Below are positions 19,799 to 35,500 of a DNA stretch of 64,000 nt, piece after piece (the first letter of the stretch is position 1; every line of letters starts with the position of its first letter). Below the pieces are notes generated by a model. That model had not been told where the DNA came from. It worked only from the letters and a program-made list of their open reading frames with translations, and did not search any database. A program made the position numbers and the translations under genes. Source of the stretch: Balanoglossus misakiensis (taxonomy: Eukaryota; Hemichordata); NCBI GenBank assembly GCA_040954595.2, contig CM082595.2, positions 8,680,001-8,744,000 on the forward strand, given 5' to 3'.

Positions 19799-20600
19799 TT
19801 TCGTCGATTTTTGAAAAAAAATCATGGAGGAAAATCATTAAAAATGACAAATTTACGACTGCAAAATCTCAAAATTTCGTCGATTTGTGAAAAAAAATCA
19901 TGGGTGAAAATCATCAAAAAATGACAAATTTTCGACTTTGCAAAAGCTCAAAATTTCGTCCATTTTTGAAAAAAAATCATGGGTGAAAATCATCAAAAAA
20001 TGACAAATTTTCGACTTTGCAAAATCTCAAAATTTCATCAATTTTTGAAAAAATCATGGGTGAAAATCATCAAAAAATGACAAAATTTTCAACTTTGCAA
20101 AATCTCAAAATTTCGTCGATTTTTGAAAAAAAATCATGGTTGAAAATCATCAAAAAATGACAAAATTTTCGAGTTTGCAAAATCACACAATTTCGTCGAT
20201 TTTGAAAAAAATCATAGGTACGTCGATTTTTTTAAAAAAAACATGGGTGAAAATCATCAAAAAATGACAAATTTTCGACTTTGCAGAATCTCAAAATTTC
20301 GTCGATTTTTGAAAAAAATCATGGGGGAAAATCATCAAAAAATGACAAATTTTCGACTGCAAAATCTCAAAATTTCGTCGATTTGTGAAAAAAAATCATG
20401 GAGGAAAATCATAAAAAATGACAAATTTAGGACTGCAAAATCTCAAAATTTCGTCGATTTGTGAAAAAAAATCATGGAGGAAAATCATTAAAAATGACAA
20501 ATTTAGGACTGCAAAATCTCAAAATTTCGTCGATTTGTGAAAAAAAATCATGGGTGAAAATCATCAAAAAATGACAAATTTTCGACTTTGCAAAATCTCA
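19799..20600. repeat. Left edge of satellite B: divergent monomers
   Basis: The edge carries variants that are rare in the core: CATGGAGGAAAATCATT, TTTACGACTGCAAAATC (or TTTAGGACTGC) and TCGATTTGTGAAAA. The same set returns near 51390-51460 and 53400-53480. Confidence 0.7.
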
Positions 20601-23600
20601 AAATTTCGTCGATTTTTGAAAAAAATCATGGGTGAAAATCATCAAAAAATGACAAATTTTCGACTTTGCAAAATCTCAACATTTCGTCGATTTTTGAAAA
20701 AAATCATAGTGAAAATCATCAAAAAATGACAAATTTTCGACTTTGCAAAAGCTCAAAATTTCGTCCATTTTTGAAAAAAAATCATGGGTGAAAATCATCA
20801 AAAATGACAAATTTTCGACTTTGCAAAATCTCAAAATTTCGTCGATTTTGAAAAAAATCATGGGTTCGTCGATTTTTTAAAAACAACATTGGTGAAAATC
20901 ATCAAAAAATGACAAATTTTCGACTTTGCAAAATCTCAAAATTTCGTCGATTTTTGAAAAAAATCATGGGTGAAAATCATCAAAAAATGACAAATTTTCG
21001 ACTTTGCAAAATCTCAACATTTCGTCGATTTTTGAAAAAAATCATAGGTGAAAATCATCAAAAAATGACAAATTTTCGACTTTGCAAAAGCTCAAAATTT
21101 CGTCCATTTTTGAAAAAAAATCATGGGTGAAAATCATCAAAAAATGACAAATTTTCGACTTTGCAAAATCTCAAAATTTCATCAATTTTTGAAAAAATCA
21201 TGGGTGAAAATCATCAAAAAATGACAAAATTTTCAACTTTGCAAAATCTCAAAATTTCGTCGATTTTTGAAAAAAAATAATGGTTGAAAATCATCAAAAA
21301 ATGACAAATTTTCGACTTTGCAAAATCTCAAAATTTCGTCGATTTTGAAAAAAATCATGGGTTCGTCGATTTTTTAAAAACAACATTGGTGAAAATCATC
21401 AAAAAATGACAAATTTTCGACTTTGCAAAATCTCAAAATTTCGTCGATTTTTGAAAAAAATCATGGGTGAAAATCATCAAAAAATGACAAATTTTCGACT
21501 TTGCAAAATCTCAACATTTCGTCGATTTTTGAAAAAAATCATAGGTGAAAATCATCAAAAAATGACAAATTTTCGACTTTGCAAAAGCTCAAAATTTCGT
21601 CCATTTTTGAAAAAAAATCATGGGTGAAAATCATCAAAAAATGACAAATTTTCGACTTTGCAAAATCTCAAAATTTCATCAATTTTTGAAAAAATCATGG
21701 GTGAAAATCATCAAAAAATGACAAAATTTTCAACTTTGCAAAATCTCAAAATTTCGTCGATTTTTGAAAAAAAATCATGGTTGAAAATCATCAAAAAATG
21801 ACAACATTTTCGAGTTTGCAAAATCACACAATTTCGTCGATTTTGAAAAAAATCATAGGTTCGTCGATTTTTTTAAAAAAAACATGGGTGAAAATCATCA
21901 AAAAATGACAGATTTTCGACTTTGCAAAATCTCAAAATTTCGTCGATTTTTTAAAAAAATCATGGGTGAAAATCATCAAAAAATGACAAATTTTCGACTT
22001 TGCAAAATCTCAAAATTTCGTCAATTTTTGAAAAAATCATGGGTGAAAATCATCAAAATTGACAAAATTTTCGACTTTGCAAAATCTCAAAATTTCGTCG
22101 ATTTTGAAAAAAATCATGGGTTCGTCGATTTTTTAAAGACAACATTGGTGAAAATCATCAAAAAATGACAAATTTTCGACTTTGCAAAATCTCAAAATTT
22201 TGTCTTTTTTTGAAAAAAATCATGGGTTCGTCGATTTTTTAAAAACAACATTGGTGAAAATCATCAAAAAATGACAAATTTTCGACTTTGCAAAATCTCA
22301 AAATTTTGTCTTTTTTTGAAAAAAATCATAGGTGAAAATTATCAAAAAATTACAAATTTTCGACTTTGCAAAATCTCAAAATTTCGTCGATTTTGAAAAA
22401 AATCATGGGTTCGTCGATTTTTTAAAAACAACATTGGTGAAAATCATCAAAAAATGACAAATTTTCGACTTTGCAAAATCTCAACATTTCGTCGATTTTT
22501 GAAAAAAATCATAGGTGAAAATCATCAAAAAATGACAAATTTTCGACTTTGCAAAATCTCAAAATTTCGTCAATTTTGAAAAAAATCATGGGTGAAAATC
22601 ATCAAAAAATGACAAATTTTCGACTTTGCAAAATCTCAAAATTTCGTCGATTTTTGAAAAAAATCATGGGTGAAAATCATCAAAAAATGAAAAATTTTCG
22701 ACTTCGCAAAATCTCAAAATTTTGTCTTTTTTTGAAAAAAATCATATGTGAAAATTATCAAAAAATGACAAATTTTCGACTTTGCAAAATCTCAAAATTT
22801 CGTCGATTTTTGAAAAAAAATCATGGGTGAAAATCATCAAAAAATGACAAATTTTCGACTTTGCAAAATCTCAAAATTTCGTCAATTTTGAAAAAAATCA
22901 TGGGTGAAAATCATCAAAAAATGACAAATTTTCGACTTTGCAAAATCTCAAAATTTCGTCGATTTTTGAAAAAAATCATGGGTGAAAATCATCAAAAAAT
23001 GAAAAATTTTCGACTTCGCAAAATCTCAAAATTTTGTCTTTTTTTGAAAAAAATCATAGGTGAAAATTATCAAAAAATGACAAATTTTCGACTTTGCAAA
23101 AGCTCAAAATTTCGTCCATTTTTGAAAAAAAATCATGGGTGAAAATCATCAAAAAATGACAAATTTTCGACTTTGCAAAATCTCAAAATTTCATCAATTT
23201 TTGAAAAAATCATGGGTGAAAATCATCAAAAAATGACAAAATTTTCAACTTTGCAAAATCTCAAAATTTCGTCGATTTTTGAAAAAAAATAATGGTTGAA
23301 AATCATCAAAAAATGACAAATTTTCGACTTTGCAAAATCTCAAAATTTCGTCGATTTTGAAAAAAATCATAGGTTCGTCGATTTTTTAAAAACAACATTG
23401 GTGAAAATCATCAAAAAATGACAAATTTTCGACTTTGCAAAATCTCAAAATTTCGTCGATTTTTGAAAAAAATCATGGGTGAAAATCATCAAAAAATGAC
23501 AAATTTTCGACTTTGCAAAATCTCAAAATTTCGTCGATTTTTGAAAAAAATCATGGGTGAAAATCATCAAAAAATGAAAAATTTTCGACTTCGCAAAATC

Positions 23601-26600
23601 TCAAAATTTTGTCTTTTTTTGAAAAAAATCATAGGTGAAAATTATCAAAAAATGACAAATTTTCGACTTTGCAAAATCTCAAAATTTCGTCGATTTTTGA
23701 AAAAAAATAATGGTTGAAAATCATCAAAAAATGACAAATTTTCGACTTTGCAAAATCTCAAAATTTCGTCGATTTTGAAAAAAATCATGGGTTCGTCGAT
23801 TTTTTAAAAACAACATTGGTGAAAATCATCAAAAAATGACAAATTTTCGACTTTGCAAAATCTCAAAATTTCGTCGATTTTTGAAAAAAATCATGGGTGA
23901 AAATCATCAAAAAATGACAAATTTTCGACTTTGCAAAATCTCAAAATTTCGTCGATTTTTGAAAAAAAATAATGGTTGAAAATCATCAAAAAATGACAAA
24001 TTTTCGACTTTGCAAAATCTCAAAATTTCGTCGATTTTGAAAAAAATCATGGGTTCGTCGATTTTTTAAAAACAACATTGGTGAAAATCATCAAAAAATG
24101 ACAAATTTTCGACTTTGCAAAATCTCAAAATTTCGTCGATTTTTGAAAAAAATCATGGGTGAAAATCATCAAAAAATGACAAATTTTCGACTTTGCAAAA
24201 TCTCAACATTTCGTCGATTTTTGAAAAAAATCATAGGTGAAAATCATCAAAAAATGAAAAATTTTCGACTTTGCAAAAGCTCAAAATTTCGTCCATTTTT
24301 GAAAAAAAATCATGGGTGAAAATCATCAAAAAATGACAAATTTTCGACTTTGCAAAATCTCAAAATTTCGTCGATTTTTGAAAAAAATCATGGTTGAAAA
24401 TCATCAAAAAATGACAACATTTTCGAGTTTGCAAAATCACACAATTTCGTCGATTTTGAAAAAAATCATAGGTTCGTCGATTTTTTTAAAAAAAACATGG
24501 GTGAAAATCATCAAAAAATGACAGATTTTCGACTTTGCAAAATCTCAAAATTTCGTCGATTTTTTAAAAAAATCATGGGTGAAAATCATCAAAAAATGAC
24601 AAATTTTCGACTTTGCAAAATCTCAAAATTTCGTCAATTTTTGAAAAAATCATGGGTGAAAATCATCAAAATTGACAAAATTTTCGACTTTGCAAAATCT
24701 CAAAATTTCGTCGATTTTGAAAAAAATCATGGGTTCGTCGATTTTTTAAAGACAACATTGGTGAAAATCATCAAAAAATGACAAATTTTCGACTTTGCAA
24801 AATCTCAAAATTTTGTCTTTTTTTGAAAAAAATCATGGGTTCGTCGATTTTTTAAAAACAACATTGGTGAAAATCATCAAAAAATGACAAATTTTCGACT
24901 TTGCAAAATCTCAAAATTTTGTCTTTTTTTGAAAAAAATCATAGGTGAAAATTATCAAAAAATTACAAATTTTCGACTTTGCAAAATCTCAAAATTTCGT
25001 CGATTTTGAAAAAAATCATGGGTTCGTCGATTTTTTAAAAACAACATTGGTGAAAATCATCAAAAAATGACAAATTTTCGACTTTGCAAAATCTCAACAT
25101 TTCGTCGATTTTTGAAAAAAATCATAGGTGAAAATCATCAAAAAATGACAAATTTTCGACTTTGCAAAATCTCAAAATTTCGTCGATTTTGAAAAAAATC
25201 ATAGGTTCGTCGATTTTTTAAAAACAACATTGGTGAAAATCATCAAAAAATGACAAATTTTCGACTTTGCAAAATCTCAAAATTTCGTCGATTTTTGAAA
25301 AAAATCATGGGTGAAAATCATCAAAAAATGACAAATTTTCGACTTTGCAAAATCTCAAAATTTCGTCGATTTTTGAAAAAAATCATGGGTGAAAATCATC
25401 AAAAAATGAAAAATTTTCGACTTCGCAAAATCTCAAAATTTTGTCTTTTTTTGAAAAAAATCATAGGTGAAAATTATCAAAAAATGACAAATTTTCGACT
25501 TTGCAAAATCTCAAAATTTCGTCGATTTTTGAAAAAAAATAATGGTTGAAAATCATCAAAAAATGACAAATTTTCGACTTTGCAAAATCTCAAAATTTCG
25601 TCGATTTTGAAAAAAATCATGGGTTCGTCGATTTTTTAAAAACAACATTGGTGAAAATCATCAAAAAATGACAAATTTTCGACTTTGCAAAATCTCAAAA
25701 TTTCGTCGATTTTTGAAAAAAATCATGGGTGAAAATCATCAAAAAATGACAAATTTTCGACTTTGCAAAATCTCAAAATTTCGTCGATTTTTGAAAAAAA
25801 ATAATGGTTGAAAATCATCAAAAAATGACAAATTTTCGACTTTGCAAAATCTCAAAATTTCGTCGATTTTGAAAAAAATCATGGGTTCGTCGATTTTTTA
25901 AAAACAACATTGGTGAAAATCATCAAAAAATGACAAATTTTCGACTTTGCAAAATCTCAAAATTTCGTCGATTTTTGAAAAAAATCATGGGTGAAAATCA
26001 TCAAAAAATGACAAATTTTCGACTTTGCAAAATCTCAACATTTCGTCGATTTTTGAAAAAAATCATAGGTGAAAATCATCAAAAAATGAAAAAATTTCGA
26101 CTTTGCAAAAGCTCAAAATTTCGTCCATTTTTGAAAAAAAATCATGGGTGAAAATCATCAAAAAATGACAAATTTTCGACTTTGCAAAATCTCAAAATTT
26201 CATCAATTTTTGAAAAAATCATGGGTGAAAATCATCAAAAAATGATAAAATTTTCAACTTTGCAAAATCTCAAAATTTCGTCGATTTTTGAAAAAAAATC
26301 ATGGTTGAAAATCATCAAAAAATGACAACATTTTCGAGTTTGCAAAATCACACAATTTCGTCGATTTTGAAAAAAATCATAGGTTCGTCGATTTTTTTAA
26401 AAAAACGGGTGAAAATCATCAAAAAATGACAGATTTTCGACTTTGCAAAATCTCAAAATTTCGTCGATTTTTTAAAAAAATCATGGGTGAAAATCATCAA
26501 AAAATGACAAATTTTCGACTTTGCAAAATCTCAAAATTTCGTCAATTTTTGAAAAAATCATGGGTGAAAATCATCAAAATTGACAAAATTTTCGACTTTG

Positions 26601-29600
26601 CAAAATCTCAAAATTTCGTCGATTTTGAAAAAAATCATGGGTTCGTCGATTTTTTAAAGACAACATTGGTGAAAATCATCAAAAAATGACAAATTTTCGA
26701 CTTTGCAAAATCTCAAAATTTTGTCTTTTTTTGAAAAAAATCATGGGTTCGTCGATTTTTTAAAAACAACATTGGTGAAAATCATCAAAAAATGACAAAT
26801 TTTCGACTTTGCAAAATCTCAAAATTTTGTCTTTTTTTGAAAAAAATCATAGGTGAAAATTATCAAAAAATTACAAATTTTCGACTTTGCAAAATCTCAA
26901 AATTTCGTCGATTTTGAAAAAAATCATGGGTTCGTCGATTTTTTAAAAACAACATTGGTGAAAATCATCAAAAAATGACAAATTTTCGACTTTGCAAAAT
27001 CTCAACATTTCGTCGATTTTTGAAAAAAATCATAGGTGAAAATCATCAAAAAATGACAAATTTTCGACTTTGCAAAATCTCAAAATTTCGTCAATTTTGA
27101 AAAAAATCATGGGTGAAAATCATCAAAAAATGACAAATTTTCGACTTTGCAAAATCTCAAAATTTCGTCGATTTTTGAAAAAAATCATGGGTGAAAATCA
27201 TCAAAAAATGAAAAATTTTCGAGTTCGCAAAATCTCAAAATTTTGTCTTTTTTTGAAAAAAATCATAGGTGAAAATTATCAAAAAATGACAAATTTTCGA
27301 CTTTGCAAAATCTCAAAATTTCGTCGATTTTTGAAAAAAATCATGGGTGAAAATCATCAAAAAATGACAAATTTTCGACTTTGCAAAATCTCAAAATTTC
27401 GTCAATTTTGAAAAAAATCATGGGTGAAAATCATCAAAAAATGACAAATTTTCGAGTTCGCAAAATCTCAAAATTTTGTCTTTTTTTGAAAAAAATCATA
27501 GGTGAAAATTATCAAAAAATGACAAATTTTCGACTTTGCAAAATCTCAAAATTTCGTCGATTTTTGAAAAAAATCATGGGTGAAAATCATCAAAAAATGA
27601 AAAATTTTCGACTTCGCAAAATCTCAAAATTTTGTCTTTTTTTGAAAAAAATCATAGGTGAAAATTATCAAAAAATGACAAATTTTCGACTTTGCAAAAT
27701 CTCAAAATTTCGTCGATTTTTGAAAAAAAATAATGGTTGAAAATCATCAAAAAATGACAAATTTTCGACTTTGCAAAATCTCAAAATTTCGTCGATTTTG
27801 AAAAAAATCATGGGTTCGTCGATTTTTTAAAAACAACATTGGTGAAAATCATCAAAAAATGACAAATTTTCGACTTTGCAAAATCTCAAAATTTCGTCGA
27901 TTTTTGAAAAAAATCATGGGTGAAAATCATCAAAAAATGACAAATTTTCGACTTTGCAAAATCTCAAAATTTCGTCGATTTTTGAAAAAAAATAATGGTT
28001 GAAAATCATCAAAAAATGACAAATTTTCGACTTTGCAAAATCTCAAAATTTCGTCGATTTTGAAAAAAATCATGGGTTCGTCGATTTTTTAAAAACAACA
28101 TTGGTGAAAATCATCAAAAAATGACAAATTTTCGACTTTGCAAAATCTCAAAATTTCGTCGATTTTTGAAAAAAATCATGGGTGAAAATCATCAAAAAAT
28201 GACAAATTTTCGACTTTGCAAAATCTCAACATTTCGTCGATTTTTGAAAAAAATCATAGGTGAAAATCATCAAAAAATGAAAAAATTTCGACTTTGCAAA
28301 AGCTCAAAATTTCGTCCATTTTTGAAAAAAAATCATGGGTGAAAATCATCAAAAAATGACAAATTTTCGACTTTGCAAAATCTCAAAATTTCATCAATTT
28401 TTGAAAAAATCATGGGTGAAAATCATCAAAAAATGATAAAATTTTCAACTTTGCAAAATCTCAAAATTTCGTCGATTTTTGAAAAAAAATCATGGTTGAA
28501 AATCATCAAAAAATGACAACATTTTCGAGTTTGCAAAATCACACAATTTCGTCGATTTTGAAAAAAATCATAGGTTCGTCGATTTTTTTAAAAAAACATG
28601 GGTGAAAATCATCAAAAAATGACAGATTTTCGACTTTGCAAAATCTCAAAATTTCGTCGATTTTTTAAAAAAATCATGGGTGAAAATCATCAAAAAATGA
28701 CAAATTTTCGACTTTGCAAAATCTCAAAATTTCGTCAATTTTTGAAAAAATCATGGGTGAAAATCATCAAAATTGACAAAATTTTCGACTTTGCAAAATC
28801 TCAAAATTTCGTCGATTTTGAAAAAAATCATGGGTTCGTCGATTTTTTAAAGACAACATTGGTGAAAATCATCAAAAAATGACAAATTTTCGACTTTGCA
28901 AAATCTCAAAATTTTGTCTTTTTTTGAAAAAAATCATGGGTTCGTCGATTTTTTAAAAACAACATTGGTGAAAATCATCAAAAAATGACAAATTTTCGAC
29001 TTTGCAAAATCTCAAAATTTTGTCTTTTTTTGAAAAAAATCATAGGTGAAAATTATCAAAAAATTACAAATTTTCGACTTTGCAAAATCTCAAAATTTCG
29101 TCGATTTTGAAAAAAATCATGGGTTCGTCGATTTTTTAAAAACAACATTGGTGAAAATCATCAAAAAATGACAAATTTTCGACTTTGCAAAATCTCAACA
29201 TTTCGTCGATTTTTGAAAAAAATCATAGGTGAAAATCATCAAAAAATGACAAATTTTCGACTTTGCAAAATCTCAAAATTTCGTCAATTTTGAAAAAAAT
29301 CATGGGTGAAAATCATCAAAAAATGACAAATTTTCGACTTTGCAAAATCTCAAAATTTCGTCGATTTTTGAAAAAAATCATGGGTGAAAATCATCAAAAA
29401 ATGAAAAATTTTCGAGTTCGCAAAATCTCAAAATTTTGTCTTTTTTTGAAAAAAATCATAGGTGAAAATTATCAAAAAATGACAAATTTTCGACTTTGCA
29501 AAATCTCAAAATTTCGTCGATTTTTGAAAAAAATCATGGGTGAAAATCATCAAAAAATGACAAATTTTCGACTTTGCAAAATCTCAAAATTTCGTCAATT

Positions 29601-32530
29601 TTGAAAAAAATCATGGGTGAAAATCATCAAAAAATGACAAATTTTCGAGTTCGCGAAATCTCAAAATTTTGTCTTTTTTTGAAAAAAATCATAGGTGAAA
29701 ATTATCAAAAAATGACAAATTTTCGACTTTGCAAAATCTCAAAATTTCGTCGATTTTTGAAAAAAATCATGGGTGAAAATCATCAAAAAATGACAAATTT
29801 TCGACTTTGCAAAATCTCAAAATTTCGTCAATTTTGAAAAAAATCATGGGTGAAAATCATCAAAAAATGACAAATTTTCGACTTTGCAAAATCTCAAAAT
29901 TTCGTCGATTTTTGAAAAAAATCATGGGTGAAAATCATCAAAAAATGAAAAATTTTCGACTTTGCAAAATCTCAACATTTCGTCGATTTTTTAAAAAAAC
30001 ATGGGTGAAAATCATCAAAAAATGACAGATTTTCGACTTTGCAAAATCTCAAAATTTCGTCGATTTTTTAAAAAAATCATGGGTGAAAATCATCAAAAAA
30101 TGACAAATTTTCGACTTTGCAAAATCTCAAAATTTCGTCAATTTTTGAAAAAATCATGGGTGAAAATCATCAAAATTGACAAAATTTTCGACTTTGCAAA
30201 ATCTCAAAATTTCGTCGATTTTGAAAAAAATCATGGGTTCGTCGATTTTTTAAAGACAACATTGGTGAAAATCATCAAAAAATGACAAATTTTCGACTTT
30301 GCAAAATCTCAAAATTTTGTCTTTTTTTGAAAAAAATCATGGGTTCGTCGATTTTTTAAAAACAACATTGGTGAAAATCATCAAAAAATGACAAATTTTC
30401 GACTTTGCAAAATCTCAAAATTTTGTCTTTTTTTGAAAAAAATCATAGGTGAAAATTATCAAAAAATTACAAATTTTCGACTTTGCAAAATCTCAAAATT
30501 TCGTCGATTTTGAAAAAAATCATGGGTTCGTCGATTTTTTAAAAACAACATTGGTGAAAATCATCAAAAAATGACAAATTTTCGACTTTGCAAAATCTCA
30601 ACATTTCGTCGATTTTTGAAAAAAATCATAGGTGAAAATCATCAAAAAATGACAAATTTTCGACTTTGCAAAATCTCAAAATTTCGTCAATTTTGAAAAA
30701 AATCATGGGTGAAAATCATCAAAAAATGACAAATTTTCGACTTTGCAAAATCTCAAAATTTCGTCGATTTTTGAAAAAAATCATGGGTGAAAATCATCAA
30801 AAAATGAAAAATTTTCGAGTTCGCAAAATCTCAAAATTTTGTCTTTTTTTGAAAAAAATCATAGGTGAAAATTATCAAAAAATGACAAATTTTCGACTTT
30901 GCAAAATCTCAAAATTTCGTCGATTTTTGAAAAAAATCATGGGTGAAAATCATCAAAAAATGACAAATTTTCGACTTTGCAAAATCTCAAAATTTCGTCA
31001 ATTTTGAAAAAAATCATGGGTGAAAATCATCAAAAAATGACAAATTTTCGAGTTCGCGAAATCTCAAAATTTTGTCTTTTTTTGAAAAAAATCATAGGTG
31101 AAAATTATCAAAAAATGACAAATTTTCGACTTTGCAAAATCTCAAAATTTCGTCGATTTTTGAAAAAAATCATGGGTGAAAATCATCAAAAAATGACAAA
31201 TTTTCGACTTTGCAAAATCTCAAAATTTCGTCAATTTTGAAAAAAATCATGGGTGAAAATCATCAAAAAATGACAAATTTTCGACTTTGCAAAATCTCAA
31301 AATTTCGTCGATTTTTGAAAAAAATCATGGGTGAAAATCATCAAAAAATGAAAAATTTTCGACTTCGCAAAATCTCAAAATTTTGTCTTTTTTTGAAAAA
31401 AATCATAGGTGAAAATTATCAAAAAATGACAAATTTTCGACTTTGCAAAAGCTCAAAATTTCGTCCATTTTTGAAAAAAAATCATGGGTGAAAATCATCA
31501 AAAAATGACAAATTTTCGACTTTGCAAAATCTCAAAATTTCATCAATTTTTGAAAAAATCATGGGTGAAAATCATCAAAAAATGACAAAATTTTCAACTT
31601 TGCAAAATCTCAAAATTTCGTCGATTTTTGAAAAAAAATAATGGTTGAAAATCATCAAAAAATGACAAATTTTCGACTTTGCAAAATCTCAAAATTTCGT
31701 CGATTTTGAAAAAAATCATGGGTTCGTCGATTTTTTAAAAACAACATTGGTGAAAATCATCAAAAAATGACAAATTTTCGACTTTGCAAAATCTCAACAT
31801 TTCGTCGATTTTTGAAAAAAATCATGGGTGAAAATCATCAAAAAATGAAAAATTTTCGACTTCGCAAAATCTCAAAATTTTGTCTTTTTTTGAAAAAAAT
31901 CATAGGTGAAAATTATCAAAAAATGACAAATTTTCGACTTTGCAAAATCTCAAAATTTCGTCGATTTTTGAAAAAAAATAATGGTTGAAAATCATCAAAA
32001 AATGACAAATTTTCGACTTTGCAAAATCTCAAAATTTCGTCGATTTTGAAAAAAATCATGGGTTCGTCGATTTTTTAAAAACAACATTGGTGAAAATCAT
32101 CAAAAAATGACAAATTTTCGACTTTGCAAAATCTCAAAATTTCGTCGATTTTGAAAAAAATCATGGGTTCGTCGATTTTTTAAAAACAACATTGGTGAAA
32201 ATCATCAAAAAATGACAAATTTTCGACTTTGCAAAATCTCAAAATTTCGTCGATTTTTGAAAAAAATCATGGGTGAAAATCATCAAAAAATGACAAATTT
32301 TCGACTTTGCAAAATCTCAACATTTCGTCGATTTTTGAAAAAAATCATAGGTGAAAATCATCAAAAAATGAAAAATTTTCGACTTTGCAAAAGCTCAAAA
32401 TTTCGTCCATTTTTGAAAAAAAATCATGGGTGAAAATCATCAAAAAATGACAAATTTTCGACTTTGCAAAATGTCAAAATTTCATCAATTTTTGAAAAAA
32501 TCATGGGTGAAAATCATCAAAAAATGACAA
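20600..32530. repeat. Satellite B domain 1, higher-order repeats
   Basis: A block marked by TGACAGATTTTCGAC begins near 21884, 24497, 26405, 28598 and 30001. In four of these a second landmark follows exactly 665 bases later (22549, 27070, 29263, 30666). Blocks at 23418 and 24098 recur 1832 bases later at 25250 and 25930. Copy-to-copy differences are few, so amplification is recent. Boundaries of the domain are approximate. Confidence 0.7.
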
Positions 32531-35500
32531 AATTTTCGAGTTTGCAAAATCACACAATTTCGTCGATTTTTGAAAAAAAATCATGGTTGAAAATCATCAA
32601 AAAATGACAACATTTTCGAGTTTGCAAAATCACATAATTTCGTCGATTTTGAAAAAAATCATAGGTTCGTCGATTTTTTTAAAAAAAACATGGGTGAAAA
32701 TCATCAAAAAATGACAGATTTTCGACTTTGCAAAATCTCAAAATTTCGTCGATTTTTGAAAAAAATCATGGGTGAAAATCATCAAAAAATGACAAATTTT
32801 CGACTTTGCAAAATCTCAAAATTTCGTCAATTTTTGAAAAAATCATGGGTGAAAATCATCAAAAAATGACAAAATTTTCGACTTTGCAAAATCTCAAAAT
32901 TTCGTCGATTTTGAAAAAAATCATGGGTTCGTCGATTTTTTAAAAACAACATTGGTGAAAATCATCAAAAAATGACAAATTTTCGACTTTGCAAAATCTC
33001 AACATCTCGTCGATTTTTGAAAAAAATCATAGGTGAAAATCATCAAAAAATGACAAATTTTCGACTTTGAAAAATCTCAAAATTTCGTCCATTTTTGAAA
33101 AAAAATCATGGGTGAAAATCATCAAAAGATGACAAATTTTCGACTTTGCAAAATCTCAAAATTTTGTCGACTTTTGAAAAAAATCATAGGTGAAAATCAT
33201 CAAAAAATGACAAATTTTCGACTTTGCAAAATCTCAAAATTTCGTCAATTTTGAAAAAAATCATGGGTGAAAATCATCAAAAAATGACAAATTTTCGACT
33301 TTGCAAAATCTCAAAATTTCGTCGATTTTTTAAAAACAACATTGGTGAAAATCATCAAAAAATGACAAATTTTCGACTTTGCAAAATCTCAACATTTCGT
33401 CGAATTTTGAAAAAAATCATAGGTGAAAATCATCAAAAAATGACAAATTTTCGACTTTGAAAAATCTCAAAATTTCGTCCATTTTTGAAAAAAAAATCAT
33501 GGGTGAAAATCATCAAAAAATGACAAATTTTCGACTTTGCAAAATCTCAAAATTTTGTCGACTTTTGAAAAAAATCATAGGTGAAAATCATCAAAAAATG
33601 ACAAATTTTCGACTTTGCAAAATCTCAAAATTTCGTCAATTTTGAAAAAAATCATGGGTGAAAATCATCAAAAAATGACAAATTTTCGACTTTGCAAAAT
33701 CTCAAAATTTCGTCAATTTTTGAAAAAAATCATGGGTGAAAATCATCAAAAAATGAAAAATTTTCGACTTCGCAAAATCTCAAAATTTTGTCTTTTTTTG
33801 AAAAAAATCATAGGTGAAAATTATCAAAAAATGACAAATTTTCGACTTTGCAAAATCTCAAAATTTCGTCGATTTTTGAAAAAAAATAATGGTTGAAAAT
33901 CATCAAAAAATGACAAATTTTCGACTTTGCAAAATCTCAAAATTTCGTCGATTTTGAAAAAAATCATGGGTTCGTCGATTTTTTAAAAACAACATTGGTG
34001 AAAATCATCAAAAAATGACAAATTTTCGACTTTGCAAAATCTCAAAATTTCGTCGATTTTGAAAAAAATCATGGGTTCGTCGATTTTTTAAAAACAACAT
34101 TGGTGAAAATCATCAAAAAATGACAAATTTTCGACTTTGCAAAATCTCAAAATTTCGTCGATTTTTGAAAAAAATCATGGGTGAAAATCATCAAAAAATG
34201 ACAAATTTTCGACTTTGCAAAATCTCAACATTTCGTCGATTTTTGAAAAAAATCATAGGTGAAAATCATCAAAAAATGAAAAATTTTCGACTTTGCAAAA
34301 GCTCAAAATTTCGTCCATTTTTGAAAAAAAATCATGGGTGAAAATCATCAAAAAATGACAAATTTTCGACTTTGCAAAATGTCAAAATTTCATCAATTTT
34401 TGAAAAAATCATGGGTGAAAATCATCAAAAAATGACAAAATTTTCGAGTTTGCAAAATCACACAATTTCGTCGATTTTTGAAAAAAAATCATGGTTGAAA
34501 ATCATCAAAAAATGACAACATTTTCGAGTTTGCAAAATCACACAATTTCGTCGATTTTGAAAAAAATCATAGGTTCGTCGATTTTTTTAAAAAAAACATG
34601 GGTGAAAATCATCAAAAAATGACAGATTTTCGACTTTGCAAAATCTCAAAATTTCGTCGATTTTTGAAAAAAATCATGGGTGAAAATCATCAAAAAATGA
34701 CAAATTTTCGACTTTGCAAAATCTCAAAATTTCGTCAATTTTTGAAAAAATCATGGGTGAAAATCATCAAAAAATGACAAAATTTTCGACTTTGCAAAAT
34801 CTCAAAATTTCGTCGATTTTGAAAAAAATCATGGGTTCGTCGATTTTTTAAAAACAACATTGGTGAAAATCATCAAAAAATGACAAATTTTCGACTCTGC
34901 AAAATCTCAACATCTCGTCGATTTTTGAAAAAAATCATAGGTGAAAATCATCAAAAAATGACAAATTTTCGACTTTGAAAAATCTCAAAATTTCGTCCAT
35001 TTTTGAAAAAAAATCATGGGTGAAAATCATCAAAAGATGACAAATTTTCGACTTTGCAAAATCTCAAAATTTCGTCGATTTTTTAAAAACAACATTGGTG
35101 AAAATCATCAAAAAATGACAAATTTTCGACTTTGCAAAATCTCAACATTTCGTCGAATTTTGAAAAAAATCATAGGTGAAAATCATCAAAAAATGACAAA
35201 TTTTCGACTTTGAAAAATCTCAAAATTTCGTCCATTTTTGAAAAAAAATCATGGGTGAAAATCATCAAAAGATGACAAATTTTCGACTTTGCAAAATCTC
35301 AAAATTTTGTCGACTTTTGAAAAAAATCATAGGTGAAAATCATCAAAAAATGACAAATTTTCGACTTTGCAAAATCTCAAAATTTCGTCAATTTTGAAAA
35401 AAATCATGGGTGAAAATCATCAAAAAATGACAAATTTTCGACTTTGCAAAATCTCAAAATTTCGTCGATTTTTTAAAAACAACATTGGTGAAAATCATCA